A DNA stretch of 64,000 nucleotides from Streptomyces bluensis (GCF_014650715.1 NZ_BMVM01000002.1:558001-622000); one strand, 5' to 3'. Shown: positions 41,856 to 51,482, numbered from the stretch's first letter. Program-made: numbers and translations. The notes: generated by a model not told the origin, from the letters alone.

Positions 41856-43472
41856 GTGGCCCCTGCCGAACTCTCCGTCGTCCGGCCGGACCTCACGGCC
41901 ACGCGCTGGAAGCGTCCCTTCCGCACCCTGTGGGAGCGCTACCGCGTGCCGTTCCTGGCCACGGCCCCCACGCTCCCGCTGTACGCGGTGTGGTACCTGT
42001 TCCTCGCCACCGGCGGCGGGGACCTCGCGGCCCAGCAGGCGTGGGCGGAGTTCGTGTCACGGCACGGCGGATCGGCGTACAACCTCTTCTGGTACGGGGG
42101 GATGCACACCGCCAACTACAGCCTGATCTCGCCCTATCTGATGGCCGCGGCCGGGGTGCGCACGGTCACCGTGGTGTCCGGTCTGGTCGCGTCCTGGCTC
42201 GCGGCCGTCCTCGTCGAACGGGCGGGCGTACGGCGGCCCGTGGGCCCCGCGCTCCTGGCGTCGCTCGCGCTGTGGTGCAACGTCGCCTCCGGCCGCTCCA
42301 CCTTCGCGCTGGGCACCGCCCTCGGCCTCGCCGCCTGCCTGCTGCTGACCCGCGAGCGGCGGGTCGTGCTAGCGGCGGCCTACGCGGCGCTCGCGACGAT
42401 GGCGAGCCCGGTGGCGGGTCTGTTCCTGGCGGTGGTGGGCACGGGTTTCCTCGTCGTACGGGACTGGGGGCGGGCCGCGGCGCTGCTGGTGCCGCCGGCG
42501 GTGGTCGTGGGGGCGACCACGCTGTTCTTCCCGTTCACCGGCGAGCAGTTGATGCCGCCCGGGCGGATCTGGCCGCCCGTACTGCTCGGGCTGACCGTGA
42601 CGGCGCTGGCCCCGCGGAGCTGGCGGGTGGCGCGATGGTCCGGGGTCGTCTACGCGACCGGGACCGTGCTCGTGTACCTGGTCGCCTCCCCCATCGGCAC
42701 GAACGTCGAGCGGTTCGCCGAGCTGTTCGCGCCGGCCGTGCTGCTCGCCGCGCTGCTCACGGTGCGGGGACTGCGCCGGAATCTGCTGATCGCGGTCCTC
42801 GTTTTCGCCGTGGGCTGGGTCGGCAAGAAGACGGTCGACGACCTGAAGGTGTCCACGACCGTGCCCGCGTGGGCCGCCGACACCCGGGGCGTCGTCCAGG
42901 CGCTGAAGCGGGCCGGCGCCGACCGCACCCGCGTCGAGGTGGTCCCCGCCCGCAACCACCGCGAGGCCACCGCTCTCGCTCCGCACATGAACCTGGCGCG
43001 CGGCTGGAACCGCCAGCTCGACATGGAGCGCGGCCGTCTCTTCTACGACGGCACCTTCTCGGAGGCCACCTACCGCGCCTGGCTTGACCGCTGGGCCGTT
43101 GGCTTCGTCGTCCTGCCGCTGGGCAAGCCGGACGGGTTCGCCGAGGACGAGGCGCGGCTGGTGCGTGAGGAGCGGCCCGACTGGCTGGAGCCGGTGTGGC
43201 GGGACGCGCACTGGCGGGTGTACCGGGTGCGCGGGGCCGTACCGCTCGTCTCGGCCCCCGCGACCGTCGTACGGACCACGAGCGCCTCCGTCGACCTGCG
43301 GATGGCGCGCTCCGGTTCGGTGACCGTGCGGGTGGCGTACTCGCCATGGCTGCGCGTCGACGGCGGATGCCTGACGCGGGACGGCGAGTTCACACGGCTG
43401 ACGGTGACCGAGCCGGGCGCGTACCGGATCAGCTCGGAGTACGGTCCATCGCCGTCTCCCGGTCGCTGCTGA
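41856..43472 (+). CDS. Multi-pass membrane protein, GT-C-like
   Basis: 538 aa with about nine or ten hydrophobic segments up to residue 310, then an extracytoplasmic domain of about 220 residues. Text such as YNLFWYGGMHTANYSLISPY and VASPIGTNVERFAELFAP is typical of uncharacterised actinobacterial MFS/GT-C-like proteins, perhaps in cell-surface glycan assembly. The GTG start has only a weak ribosome site. The last 44 bp overlap the 3' end of the convergent GT87-PAP2 gene. Substrate unknown. Confidence 0.7.
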   Translation: MAPAELSVVRPDLTATRWKRPFRTLWERYRVPFLATAPTLPLYAVWYLFLATGGGDLAAQQAWAEFVSRHGGSAYNLFWYGGMHTANYSLISPYLMAAAGVRTVTVVSGLVASWLAAVLVERAGVRRPVGPALLASLALWCNVASGRSTFALGTALGLAACLLLTRERRVVLAAAYAALATMASPVAGLFLAVVGTGFLVVRDWGRAAALLVPPAVVVGATTLFFPFTGEQLMPPGRIWPPVLLGLTVTALAPRSWRVARWSGVVYATGTVLVYLVASPIGTNVERFAELFAPAVLLAALLTVRGLRRNLLIAVLVFAVGWVGKKTVDDLKVSTTVPAWAADTRGVVQALKRAGADRTRVEVVPARNHREATALAPHMNLARGWNRQLDMERGRLFYDGTFSEATYRAWLDRWAVGFVVLPLGKPDGFAEDEARLVREERPDWLEPVWRDAHWRVYRVRGAVPLVSAPATVVRTTSASVDLRMARSGSVTVRVAYSPWLRVDGGCLTRDGEFTRLTVTEPGAYRISSEYGPSPSPGRC

Positions 43473-45450
43473 CCTCCGCCGTCTTCGTCACCGTACGGGC
43501 GCGCGGGCCCTGGAGCAGGTACGTCAGCCCGAAGCCGCCGCCCACCACGACCGCGCCGCCGACCGCGTCCAGCACCCAGTGGTTGCCGGTCGCCACGATC
43601 GCCAGGGCCGTGAAGAACGGGTGCAGCAGACCCAGCGCCTTCATCCACCACTTGGGCACCAGCATCGCGATCACCAGACCGCACCACAGGGACCAGCCGA
43701 AGTGCAGCGACGGCATCGCCGCGTACTGGTTCGTCAGCGCGGTCAGCGAGCCGTAGTCGGGCTGGGAGAAGTCCTGCACGCCGTGCACGGTGTCGATGAT
43801 CCCGAGGTTCGGCATCAGGCGCGGCGGCGCCAGCGGGTACAGCCAGAAGCCGAGCAGCGCGAGCAGGGTGGCGAAGCCGAGGGACGAGCGCGCCCAGCGG
43901 TAGTCGACCGGGCGGCGGACGTAGAGGACGGCGAGGACCGCCAGCGGCACGACGAAGTGGAACGACGTGTAGTAGAAGTCGAAGAAGCCCCGCAGCCAGT
44001 CGATCTTCACCACGGTGTGGTTGACCCAGTACTCGATGTCGATGAACAGGGCCTTCTCGATGTCGAGGATCTCCTGGCCGTGTTCCTCGGCGGTGGCCCG
44101 TCCGCCGGTCGCCGCGAGCCGGACCTGCGAGTAGGCGGCGTAGGTGACGCGGATCAGCAGCAGTTCGAGCAGCAGGTTCGGGCGGGTGAGGACGCGGCGC
44201 AGGAACGGCAGGAGCGGGACGTGCTGGAAGCGCGTGGGGACCGGTGCCGCGTAGTCGGTCGGGATCGGCGACTGGTAGTGGGGCGAGGTCCGGGACAGGA
44301 ACGGCACGACCAGGGCGGCGGCGAGCGCGGCCAGCAGGACGACGTTGTCACGCAGCGGGTACAGGGCCGCCATGTTCGGCAGCATCATCTTGGCGGGCAG
44401 CGTCATCACGAGGATGACGGCGACCGGCCACAGGTACCGGTCGGAGGCCTTCCGGCCCACCCGGCCGACCACCGCGAGCAGCACCCACAGCAGCTGGTGC
44501 TGCCAGGTCGTGGGCGACACGGCGATCGCGACACAGCCGGTGATCGCGACCGCGAGCAGCAGCTGCCCGTCGCGTGCGTACCGCACGGCCCGCCGCAGGC
44601 CGGCCACGGCGACGGCGGCGCCCAGCACCAGGAACAGGCCGATCTCCAGCGGGCCGGTGAGGCCGAGCCTGAGCAGCGCGCCGTGCAGGGACTGGTTGGC
44701 GAGGTCGTCCGCCGCGCCACCGAGGCCGACACCCGCGAGGTGGTGCACCCAGTAGGTGTACGAGTCCTGCGGCATCGCCGCCCAGGCGAGCGCGGTGCAT
44801 GCGGCGAACGTGATCCCGGTGGACGCGGCGGCACGCCGGCGCCCGGTGAACCACAGCAGCCCCGTGAACAGCAGCACGGTCGGCTGGAAGGCGGCCGCGA
44901 CCCCTATGAGCACCCCGCTCGTCCGCTCCCCCCGGACGGCGAAGCACCCGGCCAGCACGAGCAGCACCGGGATGATGCTGGTCTGGCCCAGATACAGGGC
45001 GTTGCGCACCGGCAGCGACAGCAGAAGCAGGCTGACCGCGACGGGCGCGGCGAGCAGGGCGGTACGGCGGGAGGTGGGCCCCGGCAGGGCGCGGGCCGCG
45101 ATCAGGCCCAGGGCGACGACCAGGAGCAGTGTGCCGAAGGTCCAGCCCCAGCCGAGGGCCTGCTCAGCGGAACGGGTCAGCGGTTTGAGGACGAGCCCGC
45201 CGAACGGTGTGCCCGTGAACCGGGTCGAGTCGTACAGCGAGCCCGTCACATGGAGTACGCCGTCGGGACCGACCCAGGTCTCCAGATCCGTCAGCCGCTC
45301 CCCCTTGGGCGTACTCAGCACGACGGCGACCTGACGCACAGTCAGGACGGCGACGACGAGCCACAGGACGGCACGGACCGCCCCCAGCCTCGTCGCCACC
45401 ACGCCCGCCCCGAAGGCACTCCCCGGTCTGCTCTGCTCCGCGTTCGCCAC
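43429..45450 (-). CDS. Bifunctional GT87-type glycosyltransferase / PAP2 phosphatase
   Basis: 673 aa. Residues 1-385 are a polyprenyl-phosphate-mannose-dependent GT87-like membrane domain, with repeated helices and QDSYTYWVHHLAGVGLGG. Residues about 430-650 are a PAP2 domain of the inositol-phosphotransferase (Aur1-like) kind, with IEYWVNHTVVKIDWLRGFFD, MPSLHFGWSLWCGLVIAM and GNHWVLDAVGGAVV supplying the two active-site histidines and Asp. The fusion suggests mannosylation and phospholipid-head transfer in one polypeptide at the outer membrane face. The start codon has a weak ribosome site. It is convergent with the preceding gene. Confidence 0.88.
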   Translation of the reverse strand: MANAEQSRPGSAFGAGVVATRLGAVRAVLWLVVAVLTVRQVAVVLSTPKGERLTDLETWVGPDGVLHVTGSLYDSTRFTGTPFGGLVLKPLTRSAEQALGWGWTFGTLLLVVALGLIAARALPGPTSRRTALLAAPVAVSLLLLSLPVRNALYLGQTSIIPVLLVLAGCFAVRGERTSGVLIGVAAAFQPTVLLFTGLLWFTGRRRAAASTGITFAACTALAWAAMPQDSYTYWVHHLAGVGLGGAADDLANQSLHGALLRLGLTGPLEIGLFLVLGAAVAVAGLRRAVRYARDGQLLLAVAITGCVAIAVSPTTWQHQLLWVLLAVVGRVGRKASDRYLWPVAVILVMTLPAKMMLPNMAALYPLRDNVVLLAALAAALVVPFLSRTSPHYQSPIPTDYAAPVPTRFQHVPLLPFLRRVLTRPNLLLELLLIRVTYAAYSQVRLAATGGRATAEEHGQEILDIEKALFIDIEYWVNHTVVKIDWLRGFFDFYYTSFHFVVPLAVLAVLYVRRPVDYRWARSSLGFATLLALLGFWLYPLAPPRLMPNLGIIDTVHGVQDFSQPDYGSLTALTNQYAAMPSLHFGWSLWCGLVIAMLVPKWWMKALGLLHPFFTALAIVATGNHWVLDAVGGAVVVGGGFGLTYLLQGPRARTVTKTAEVSSDRETAMDRTPS

Positions 45451-45656
45451 GCCCCGTCGACCCTCCCGCCCCGCTTATCCCGTATGCCACGATGTGCGCA
45501 CCCTAAGAACTACCTCAGAGCCTCGCACTGCCCCAGGTGTGAGACGCAGGCAACCCCCACTTCACCTGACGTCTTCCCCGCTTTGGTCCGGATGACGATA
45601 GTGCGCGGAGGGTTGCGTTCACCCATGCGAGGCGACACAGATCACAGCGGGGCGCC

Positions 45657-45679
45657 CCGGGGCGCGGGTCGCGCCCCGG
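45657..45679. promoter_or_regulatory. 10-bp hairpin upstream of the O-methyltransferase
   Basis: CCGGGGCGCG and CGCGCCCCGG form a perfect stem with a GGT loop, 47 bp before ATG 45727. It may be a leader attenuator or the end of an upstream transcript. Nothing else is seen in the 276-bp gap. Confidence 0.45.
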
Positions 45680-45726
45680 CGAGAGAAAGCCGGCCACGCT
45701 GACCGGACGGACGAAAGGCATGGTGC

Positions 45727-46404
45727 ATGAGCAGCAGCGAGTCGAAGCTCTGGAACGACGTCGACGCCTACTTCTCCACCCTTCTCGCACCGGAGGACGA
45801 GGCGCTGACCGCCGCGCTGCGCGACAGCGACGCGGCCGGGCTCCCGCACATCAACGTCGCCCCCAACCAGGGCAAGTTGCTCCAGCTCCTGGCCCAGGTC
45901 CAGGGCGCTCGCCGCATCCTGGAGTTCGGCACACTCGGCGGCTACAGCACGATCTGGCTGGCCCGCGCGCTTCCCGAGGACGGCCGGCTGATCAGCTTCG
46001 AGTACGAGGTCCGGCACGCGGAGGTGGCCCGCCGCAACCTGGACCGCGCCGGTCTCAGCCGGCTCGTCGAGGTGCGGGTGGGCCCCGCTCTGGAGTCGCT
46101 GCCGAAACTGGCCGACGAGAACCCGGAGCCGTTCGACTTCGTCTTCATCGACGCCGACAAGGCCAACAACCGGAACTACGTCGAGTGGGCCCTCAAGCTC
46201 ACCCGTCCCGGCGCGCTGATCGTCCTCGACAACGTCGTCCGCGGTGGCCGCATCGCCGACGCCGGCAGCGACGACCCCGGCATCCGTGGCACCCGGGCCG
46301 CACTGGAGCTGATCGCCTCCCACCCGAGGGTGAGCGGCACGGCGGTGCAGACGGTGGGCAGCAAGGGGCACGACGGCTTCGCGCTGGCCCGGGTGCTGGA
46401 CTGA
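45727..46404 (+). CDS. O-methyltransferase (COMT-like, class I)
   Basis: 225 aa. The family text is ILEFGTLGGYSTIWLARALP, FDFVFIDADKANNRNYVEW and LIVLDNVVRGGRI. This places it with metal-dependent caffeoyl-CoA/catechol O-methyltransferases. The metal-binding acidic residues are in DADKANN and LDNVVR. ATG 45727 follows GAAAGG. The substrate is not predictable; a catechol or small phenolic is usual. It is convergent with the FHA gene. Confidence 0.88.
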   Translation: MSSSESKLWNDVDAYFSTLLAPEDEALTAALRDSDAAGLPHINVAPNQGKLLQLLAQVQGARRILEFGTLGGYSTIWLARALPEDGRLISFEYEVRHAEVARRNLDRAGLSRLVEVRVGPALESLPKLADENPEPFDFVFIDADKANNRNYVEWALKLTRPGALIVLDNVVRGGRIADAGSDDPGIRGTRAALELIASHPRVSGTAVQTVGSKGHDGFALARVLD

Positions 46405-46444
46405 AGCGCGGGCCCTCCCGGCCTTCTCAAGCCTCCCGACCTTC

Positions 46445-46840
46445 TCAGGCCTCGTGGTAGAAGCCCACATTGACGCTGCGCGGGGCGGTGCGGTCCCGGA
46501 TGACGAGTTCGCCCGAGCTGCCGCGCGGGAGCGTGACGGTGCCGCCGTACGGCAGCGGCTGCGCCTGCCGGCCGGCCGGCGTCAGGCTCACCTCGGAGGA
46601 CGGCTCGGCGTGCGTGCCGCGCAGCCAGGTCACCTGCCAGCCGCCGTCGGGCCCGCACAGGAACTCCAGGTGGACCCGGGAGACGAACAGCCAGTCGTCG
46701 GGTGTGGCGAGCCGGCACACGGTCTTGTCGCGGCCCACCCGCAGCACCGTGCCCGGTTCGCTGGGCGCTTCGGCCATCAGCATCCCGGCCGTCGCCCCGG
46801 TGTCCTCCTCGGAGACCGAGGCCATGGTGAGTTCGAGCAC
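46445..46840 (-). CDS. FHA-domain-like small protein
   Basis: 131 aa. VLRVGRDKTVCRLATPDDWL, FVSRVHLEFLCGPDGGWQV and LPYGGTVTLPRG follow the FHA beta-sandwich pattern, with GR and SRVH at the phosphothreonine-binding loops. It should bind a phosphorylated partner of a Ser/Thr kinase. GTG 46840 follows AAGGAG with 5-nt spacing. There is no kinase gene in the window. Confidence 0.75.
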   Translation of the reverse strand: MLELTMASVSEEDTGATAGMLMAEAPSEPGTVLRVGRDKTVCRLATPDDWLFVSRVHLEFLCGPDGGWQVTWLRGTHAEPSSEVSLTPAGRQAQPLPYGGTVTLPRGSSGELVIRDRTAPRSVNVGFYHEA

Positions 46841-46962
46841 GTGCGCTCCTTCTGGGTCACGGGTTCCGGTCTGCGCGTCCCGCAGCCCAGAGGATCCGAT
46901 AATCGCTTCGCGGCGCACGCTCCGCGCACCGCCGCCGCATGATAAATCGCCGACTCGGCGGC

Positions 46963-46994
46963 CCGGGCCCTTGAGATCCATCAGAAGGGCCCGG
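46963..46994. promoter_or_regulatory. 10-bp inverted repeat before the DUF1992 gene
   Basis: CCGGGCCCTT and AAGGGCCCGG are perfect arms separated by 12 nt, ending 21 bp before ATG 47016. Short direct copies of CGACTCGG flank it on both sides. Possible operator or leader hairpin. Confidence 0.5.
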
Positions 46995-47015
46995 CGACTC
47001 GGGCACAATGGGGGC

Positions 47016-47432
47016 ATGACCGAGCGAAAGCCACCGGGTGTCAGCTTCGAGTCCTTTGTCGACAAACAGATCCGGGACGCGCAGGCGCGCGGCGAGTTCG
47101 CGACGCTTCCCGGCGCCGGGAAACCACTGAGCGGCGACGACACGTCGTACGACGAACTGTGGTGGATCAAGCAGAAGATGGCCCGCGAGGGCATGTCGGT
47201 CCTGCCGCCGACACTCGCCCTGCGCAAGGAGGCCGAGGACGCGCTCGCGGCCGCCGCGTCGGCCCCCTCCGAACGGCTCGTGCGGAAGATCATCACTGAG
47301 GTCAACACGAAGATCCGCGACATGATGTTCAAGCCCCCACCGGGCCCGCCCCTGGGCCTCAAGCCGTACGACGTGGAAGAACTCGTCCGGCAGTGGCGCG
47401 AGCGCCGTGGGCGGGAGCGCGGCGAGAGCTGA
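47016..47432 (+). CDS. DUF1992 (DnaJ-homologue subfamily C 28-like) protein
   Basis: 138 aa. FESFVDKQIRDAQARGEFAT, LPGAGKPLSGDDTSYDELWW and MAREGMSVLPPTLALRKEAE are hallmark DUF1992 text. The human DNAJC28 homologue links the family to chaperone-type roles, but bacterial function is unknown. Cytoplasmic, no J domain. ATG 47016 was chosen because the family block begins 10 residues later. Confidence 0.85.
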   Translation: MTERKPPGVSFESFVDKQIRDAQARGEFATLPGAGKPLSGDDTSYDELWWIKQKMAREGMSVLPPTLALRKEAEDALAAAASAPSERLVRKIITEVNTKIRDMMFKPPPGPPLGLKPYDVEELVRQWRERRGRERGES

Positions 47433-47506
47433 GCGCGCGGTCAGTGCGTGCCCCGCTCCCGGTCGGCGAATAATCGTTTGCGGTCGATCGGTGCACCCTC
47501 CCGACA

Positions 47507-48052
47507 ATGACCCGCATGTCCTCCACCACGACCACCGCCTGGTCCATCGCCCCGGAGCCCCATGACTCCCCCGCCGCCGTCGCGCTCTGGCGGGCGTACT
47601 ACACGGAGGTCAGCGACCGCTGGTACCTGCTGCACGAGGGGCGCCGGACGGACCCGGACGAGCTGGAGCGCGAGGTCGCGGCGGACAGCGGGGACTACCT
47701 GGCCCCGCCCGGCGGGCTGCTGCTGGTGGCGCGGTACGGGGGCGAGCCCCTGGGCACCGCGGGCGTACGGATGCTGGACCCGGTCACGGCGGAGCTCAAG
47801 CGGGTCTTCCTGCACGAGCGGGCGCGGGGCAGGGGCGGGGCCGCGCTGCTCGTGACCGCCGCCGAGGACGCGGCCCGCGACCTGGGTGCCGAGCGGATGG
47901 TGCTGGACACCCGCAACGACCTGGTGGAGGCCCGCGCCCTGTACACCCGGCTCGGCTACGAGGAGACCGAGCCCCACAACCAGCAACTCTACGCCGAGCA
48001 CTGGTTCCGGAAGGACCTGTTCCGGAAGGACCTGTTGCGAAACGACCTCTAG
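47507..48052 (+). CDS. GNAT-family N-acetyltransferase
   Basis: 181 aa. The acetyl-CoA site is ELKRVFLHERARGRGGAALL (RxxGxG-type), followed by MVLDTRNDLVEARALYTRLG and YEETEPHN. The acceptor is unknown. The C-terminus ends FRKDLFRKDLLRNDL, from a 15-bp DNA unit repeated three times (about 48006-48050). Its TAG shares a CTAG with the convergent transporter gene. Confidence 0.85.
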   Translation: MTRMSSTTTTAWSIAPEPHDSPAAVALWRAYYTEVSDRWYLLHEGRRTDPDELEREVAADSGDYLAPPGGLLLVARYGGEPLGTAGVRMLDPVTAELKRVFLHERARGRGGAALLVTAAEDAARDLGAERMVLDTRNDLVEARALYTRLGYEETEPHNQQLYAEHWFRKDLFRKDLLRNDL

Positions 48053-50253
48053 AGGTTGTCACCGATGGGGCGGCGCTTGGCCCCGCCGTGCGGTCGGCTG
48101 CCCGGGCCGTCGTGGGGCCGTTCCTCGTCGGAGCCGCACAGCTCGGCGTTCAGTTCCGCCACCAGCTGCGCGAGGTCGGTGGGGCGGTCCGGCCCCCACC
48201 AGTCGCCGAGGAGTTCGGCGAGGGACTCCTCGCGGGCCCGGACCAGCCGGTCGGCGGCCTCAAGGCCGGTGTCGGTGAGCTCCAGTTCGAGCCCCTGGCG
48301 GCGGACGAGACGGCGCTCCTCGACCTGACGGGACGCGGCGAGGACGACGTCCAGCGGCACGGTGCGGCCCTCGGCCAGCAGCGCGGGCTCGGCCCGGCCG
48401 TACTTCCTGATCCGCAGCAGCAGCCAGCTCGCCGCCGGCAGCAGGTCGTAGCCCGCTCGCGCGGTGATCTTCTCGTAGATCTCCCGCCGCCCCTCCCGGG
48501 ACCCGAGCAGCGACAGGGCCCGGCACACCTCGTCGTACGACGACCTCTGGACCGGGTTGGTCGCGAGCGTCTCGCTGATGTCCGGCGCCGTCACCGAGCC
48601 CCGCAGCCGGTCCTCGTGCAGGAACCAGGCCAGCACGAAGCCGAGGAAGGTGACCGGCACCGCGTACACGAAGACCGCGGTGATCGAGGACGAGAACGCG
48701 TGGAGGGCGTCGGCGCGGAGGGCGGGCGGGAGTTTGGCGATGCCGTGCGGGTCGGCGCGCAGCGTGGCCGGAGTGACGCCGGGCGGCAGACGGGCGCCTC
48801 CGAGCGCCGCCGCGAGCTTGTCGCCCAGGCGGCTCGCGAAGACCGTGCCGAAGATGGCCACGCCGAAGGAGGCCCCGATGGCGCGGAAGAAGGTCGCGCC
48901 GGACGTGGCGACGCCCAGGTCCTCGTACGGCACCGCGTTCTGCACGATCAGCACCAGTACCTGCATGACGAGGCCGAGGCCCACTCCGAAGACGAAGAAG
49001 TACGCGCTGGTCTCGCCGACGGAGCTGTACTCGTCGAGCTGGTGGAGCAGCAGCAGACCGACGGTCGTGACGGCGGTGCCCGCGATCGGGAACACCTTCC
49101 AGCGGCCGGTTCGGCTGACGAGCTGCCCGGAGGTGGTGGAGGCCAGCAGCATGCCCAGCACCATCGGCAGCATGTGGACGCCGGACATGGTCGGCGAGAC
49201 GCCGTGGACGACCTGGAGGAACGTCGGCAGGTACGTCAGCGCGCCGAACATGGCGAAGCCGACGACGAAACTGATGACGGCGGACAGCGTGAACGTCCGG
49301 ATCCGGAACAGCTTCAGCGGCAGGACGGGCTCGGCGGCCCGGCGCTCCACGGCGACGAAGCAGGCGGCGAGGACCACCCCGAGCACGGCCAGCGCGATGA
49401 TCTGCGGCGACCCCCATCCCCAGGTGGTGCCGCCGAGGGAGGCGACGAGCACCAGGCAGGTGGCGACGGACGCGATGAGGAACGTACCGAGGTAGTCGAT
49501 GACGTGCCGTGCGGCGCCGACGGGCACACGCAGCACGGTGGCGATCACGACGAGCGCGACGATCCCGACCGGCAGGTTGACGTAGAACACCCAGCGCCAG
49601 CTCAGATGCTCGGTGAACAGCCCTCCGAGCAGCGGCCCGAGCACGCTGGTCGCGCCGAACACAGCCCCGAACAGCCCCTGGTACTTGCCTCGTTCACGCG
49701 GTGGGACGATGTCGCCGACGATCGCCATGGACAGCACGATGAGCCCGCCGCCACCGAGTCCCTGGAGCGCCCGGAAGCCGATCAGCTGGGGCATGCTCTG
49801 CGCCATTCCGCACAGCGCGGACCCGACGAGGAAGATGACGATGGCCGTCTGGAACAGCCGCTTGCGGCCGTACTGGTCACCGAGCTTCCCCCACAGCGGC
49901 GTGGCCGCGGTCGAGGCCAGCAGATACGCGGTGACCACCCAGGACAGGTGCTCCAGGCCGCCCAGATCGCTGACGATCGTCGGCAGCGCGGTCGACACGA
50001 TGGTCTGATCGAGCGCGGCGAGCAGCAGGCCCAGCAGCAGGGCACTGATGGAGACGAGGACACCGCGGTTCGTGCGTTCCGTGGTGGCGGCCCCGGGCCG
50101 CACCGGGGAGGTGCTCGCGCTCCCGGCGGCCCCGCCGGTCACCTCCGAGCCAGGCGACGCGCCCGACGGAGGCGACGCACCCGACGTGCCGGATGCCTCC
50201 GAGGCGCCCGACGCGCCGGACGCACCCGAGGTTCCCGGCGTTCCTGACGTCAT
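48049..50253 (-). CDS. DHA2-family MFS exporter with C-terminal winged-helix-like domain
   Basis: 734 aa. The first 60 residues are Gly/Ser/Ala repeats (TSGASGASGASEASG). Then come 14 membrane helices of the EmrB/QacA type, with LDQTIVSTALPTIVSDLGG, GKLGDQYGRKRLF and the motif C text GATSVLGPLLGG. Residues about 590-720 are soluble and read like a MarR/PadR-type winged helix (SYDEVCRALSLLGSREGRRE, GLELELTDTGLEAADRLV). It should export drugs by proton antiport. The tail may sense ligand or DNA. ATG 50253 follows GGGAGGTG. Tail identification is tentative. Confidence 0.85.
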   Translation of the reverse strand: MTSGTPGTSGASGASGASEASGTSGASPPSGASPGSEVTGGAAGSASTSPVRPGAATTERTNRGVLVSISALLLGLLLAALDQTIVSTALPTIVSDLGGLEHLSWVVTAYLLASTAATPLWGKLGDQYGRKRLFQTAIVIFLVGSALCGMAQSMPQLIGFRALQGLGGGGLIVLSMAIVGDIVPPRERGKYQGLFGAVFGATSVLGPLLGGLFTEHLSWRWVFYVNLPVGIVALVVIATVLRVPVGAARHVIDYLGTFLIASVATCLVLVASLGGTTWGWGSPQIIALAVLGVVLAACFVAVERRAAEPVLPLKLFRIRTFTLSAVISFVVGFAMFGALTYLPTFLQVVHGVSPTMSGVHMLPMVLGMLLASTTSGQLVSRTGRWKVFPIAGTAVTTVGLLLLHQLDEYSSVGETSAYFFVFGVGLGLVMQVLVLIVQNAVPYEDLGVATSGATFFRAIGASFGVAIFGTVFASRLGDKLAAALGGARLPPGVTPATLRADPHGIAKLPPALRADALHAFSSSITAVFVYAVPVTFLGFVLAWFLHEDRLRGSVTAPDISETLATNPVQRSSYDEVCRALSLLGSREGRREIYEKITARAGYDLLPAASWLLLRIRKYGRAEPALLAEGRTVPLDVVLAASRQVEERRLVRRQGLELELTDTGLEAADRLVRAREESLAELLGDWWGPDRPTDLAQLVAELNAELCGSDEERPHDGPGSRPHGGAKRRPIGDNL

Positions 50254-50435
50254 GAACACCTCCCGAGGCGCGAGCGTCCTGCGGAGCCCGGTCCCGGGCT
50301 TCTTCCTCCATCGTGGCCGGTGTGACCGGTTATGGCCTGTTGAGCCCCGGCGGAGTCTGTGATTCCGGGATGTCTGGGAGATTCTGTGGGCGAGATCTGC
50401 ATAATCTCTGGAGATCGCGCGGGGAGGGACCACAC

Positions 50436-51475
50436 GTGAGTGAAGCAAGCGGCAACGGCGGCGATCCGCACCGCCGCATCTGCCCGAAGTGCGCGGCGCC
50501 GCGCACGCTGGACGGCACTCCGTCCTGCTCGTGCAACCGCCGCGCCTCGGAGGCCCTGCGCGACGCGCGCACGGCGGAGGCGGCGGCAGCCGAGGACTTC
50601 GACCCGTTACGCATACGCCCGTACGTCGAACTGGGCGGCGAGCCGGAGAAAACCCCGGCCGACGCGCCCCCGTCGACCGCGCGGCAACCCGACGACGTCC
50701 CCACCCTGGCCATGCCGGTGGCGTCCACGACGACCCGCCCCGACTCGGCCGACGTACGCCTCTTCGAGCACAGCACCCCGGAACCCGCCGAGCCCGAACC
50801 CGAGCCCGAGACCGGGTCCGCCAAGCCCGGGCACACGGAGGCCACGCCCCCGTCGCCTCCCGAGCACGCCCCCCGCGCAATCGCCGCGTGCCGCTCGCCC
50901 TCGCCGGAGCCGTCGCGACCGTGCTGGCCGCCGCGGGCTTCGCCGGGGGTCTCTTCTCGTACGACACACCCACCCGCGACCACGCGCTGCCGGACGACCT
51001 GCGGGCGAGCGTCCCGGACACGTCGGCGGACGACGAGGCATCGTCGGAACCCTCCGGGGCGACGCCATCGGGGGCCCCCGCGACGAACGCCCCGCCCGCG
51101 CCTTCGCCCACGAGCCCGAGCGCGTCCCCGTCCACGCCCGACGGCTCGGCACGCCCCTCCTCCTCGCCGAGCCCGACGCCGAGCGCCCCCTCCCCCAGCG
51201 TCACCTCCTCGGAGTCCCCCGGTTCCGAGGAGGTCGGCGAAGAACGCAGCTCCCGGACGCTGCGTCTCGGCGACGACGGCCCCGAGGTCAGCGAGCTCCA
51301 GCTCCGCCTCCGGCAGGTGGCCGTCTACTTCGGCGACATCGACGAGAGCTTCGACGAACAGGTCGAAGCAGCGGTACGCCGGTACCAGTTCACCCGTGAC
51401 ATCGACGAGGACGACCGGGGCGTGTACGGCGCGGCGACGAGGGAGCGGCTGGAGTCGGAAACCGAGGAGCCCTAG
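50436..51475 (+). pseudogene. Membrane-anchored peptidoglycan-binding protein, frameshifted
   Basis: GTG 50436 after GGGGAGGGA begins a reading with RICPKCAAPRTLDGTPSC (zinc-ribbon-like) and DFDPLRIRPYVELGGEPE, running to about 50876. The rest of the protein continues in another frame: RRVPLALAGAVATVLAAAGF membrane helix, Ser/Pro linker, then RLGDDGPEVSELQLRLRQVA and YGAATRERLESE of a PG_binding_1 domain ending at 51475. One missing base (or two extra), near a C6 run and CGCGC at 50869-50878, would restore about 346 aa. Either a recent mutation or a sequencing error. The family is common in Streptomyces as one intact gene. Confidence 0.8.
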
Positions 51476-51482
51476 GCAGGGG

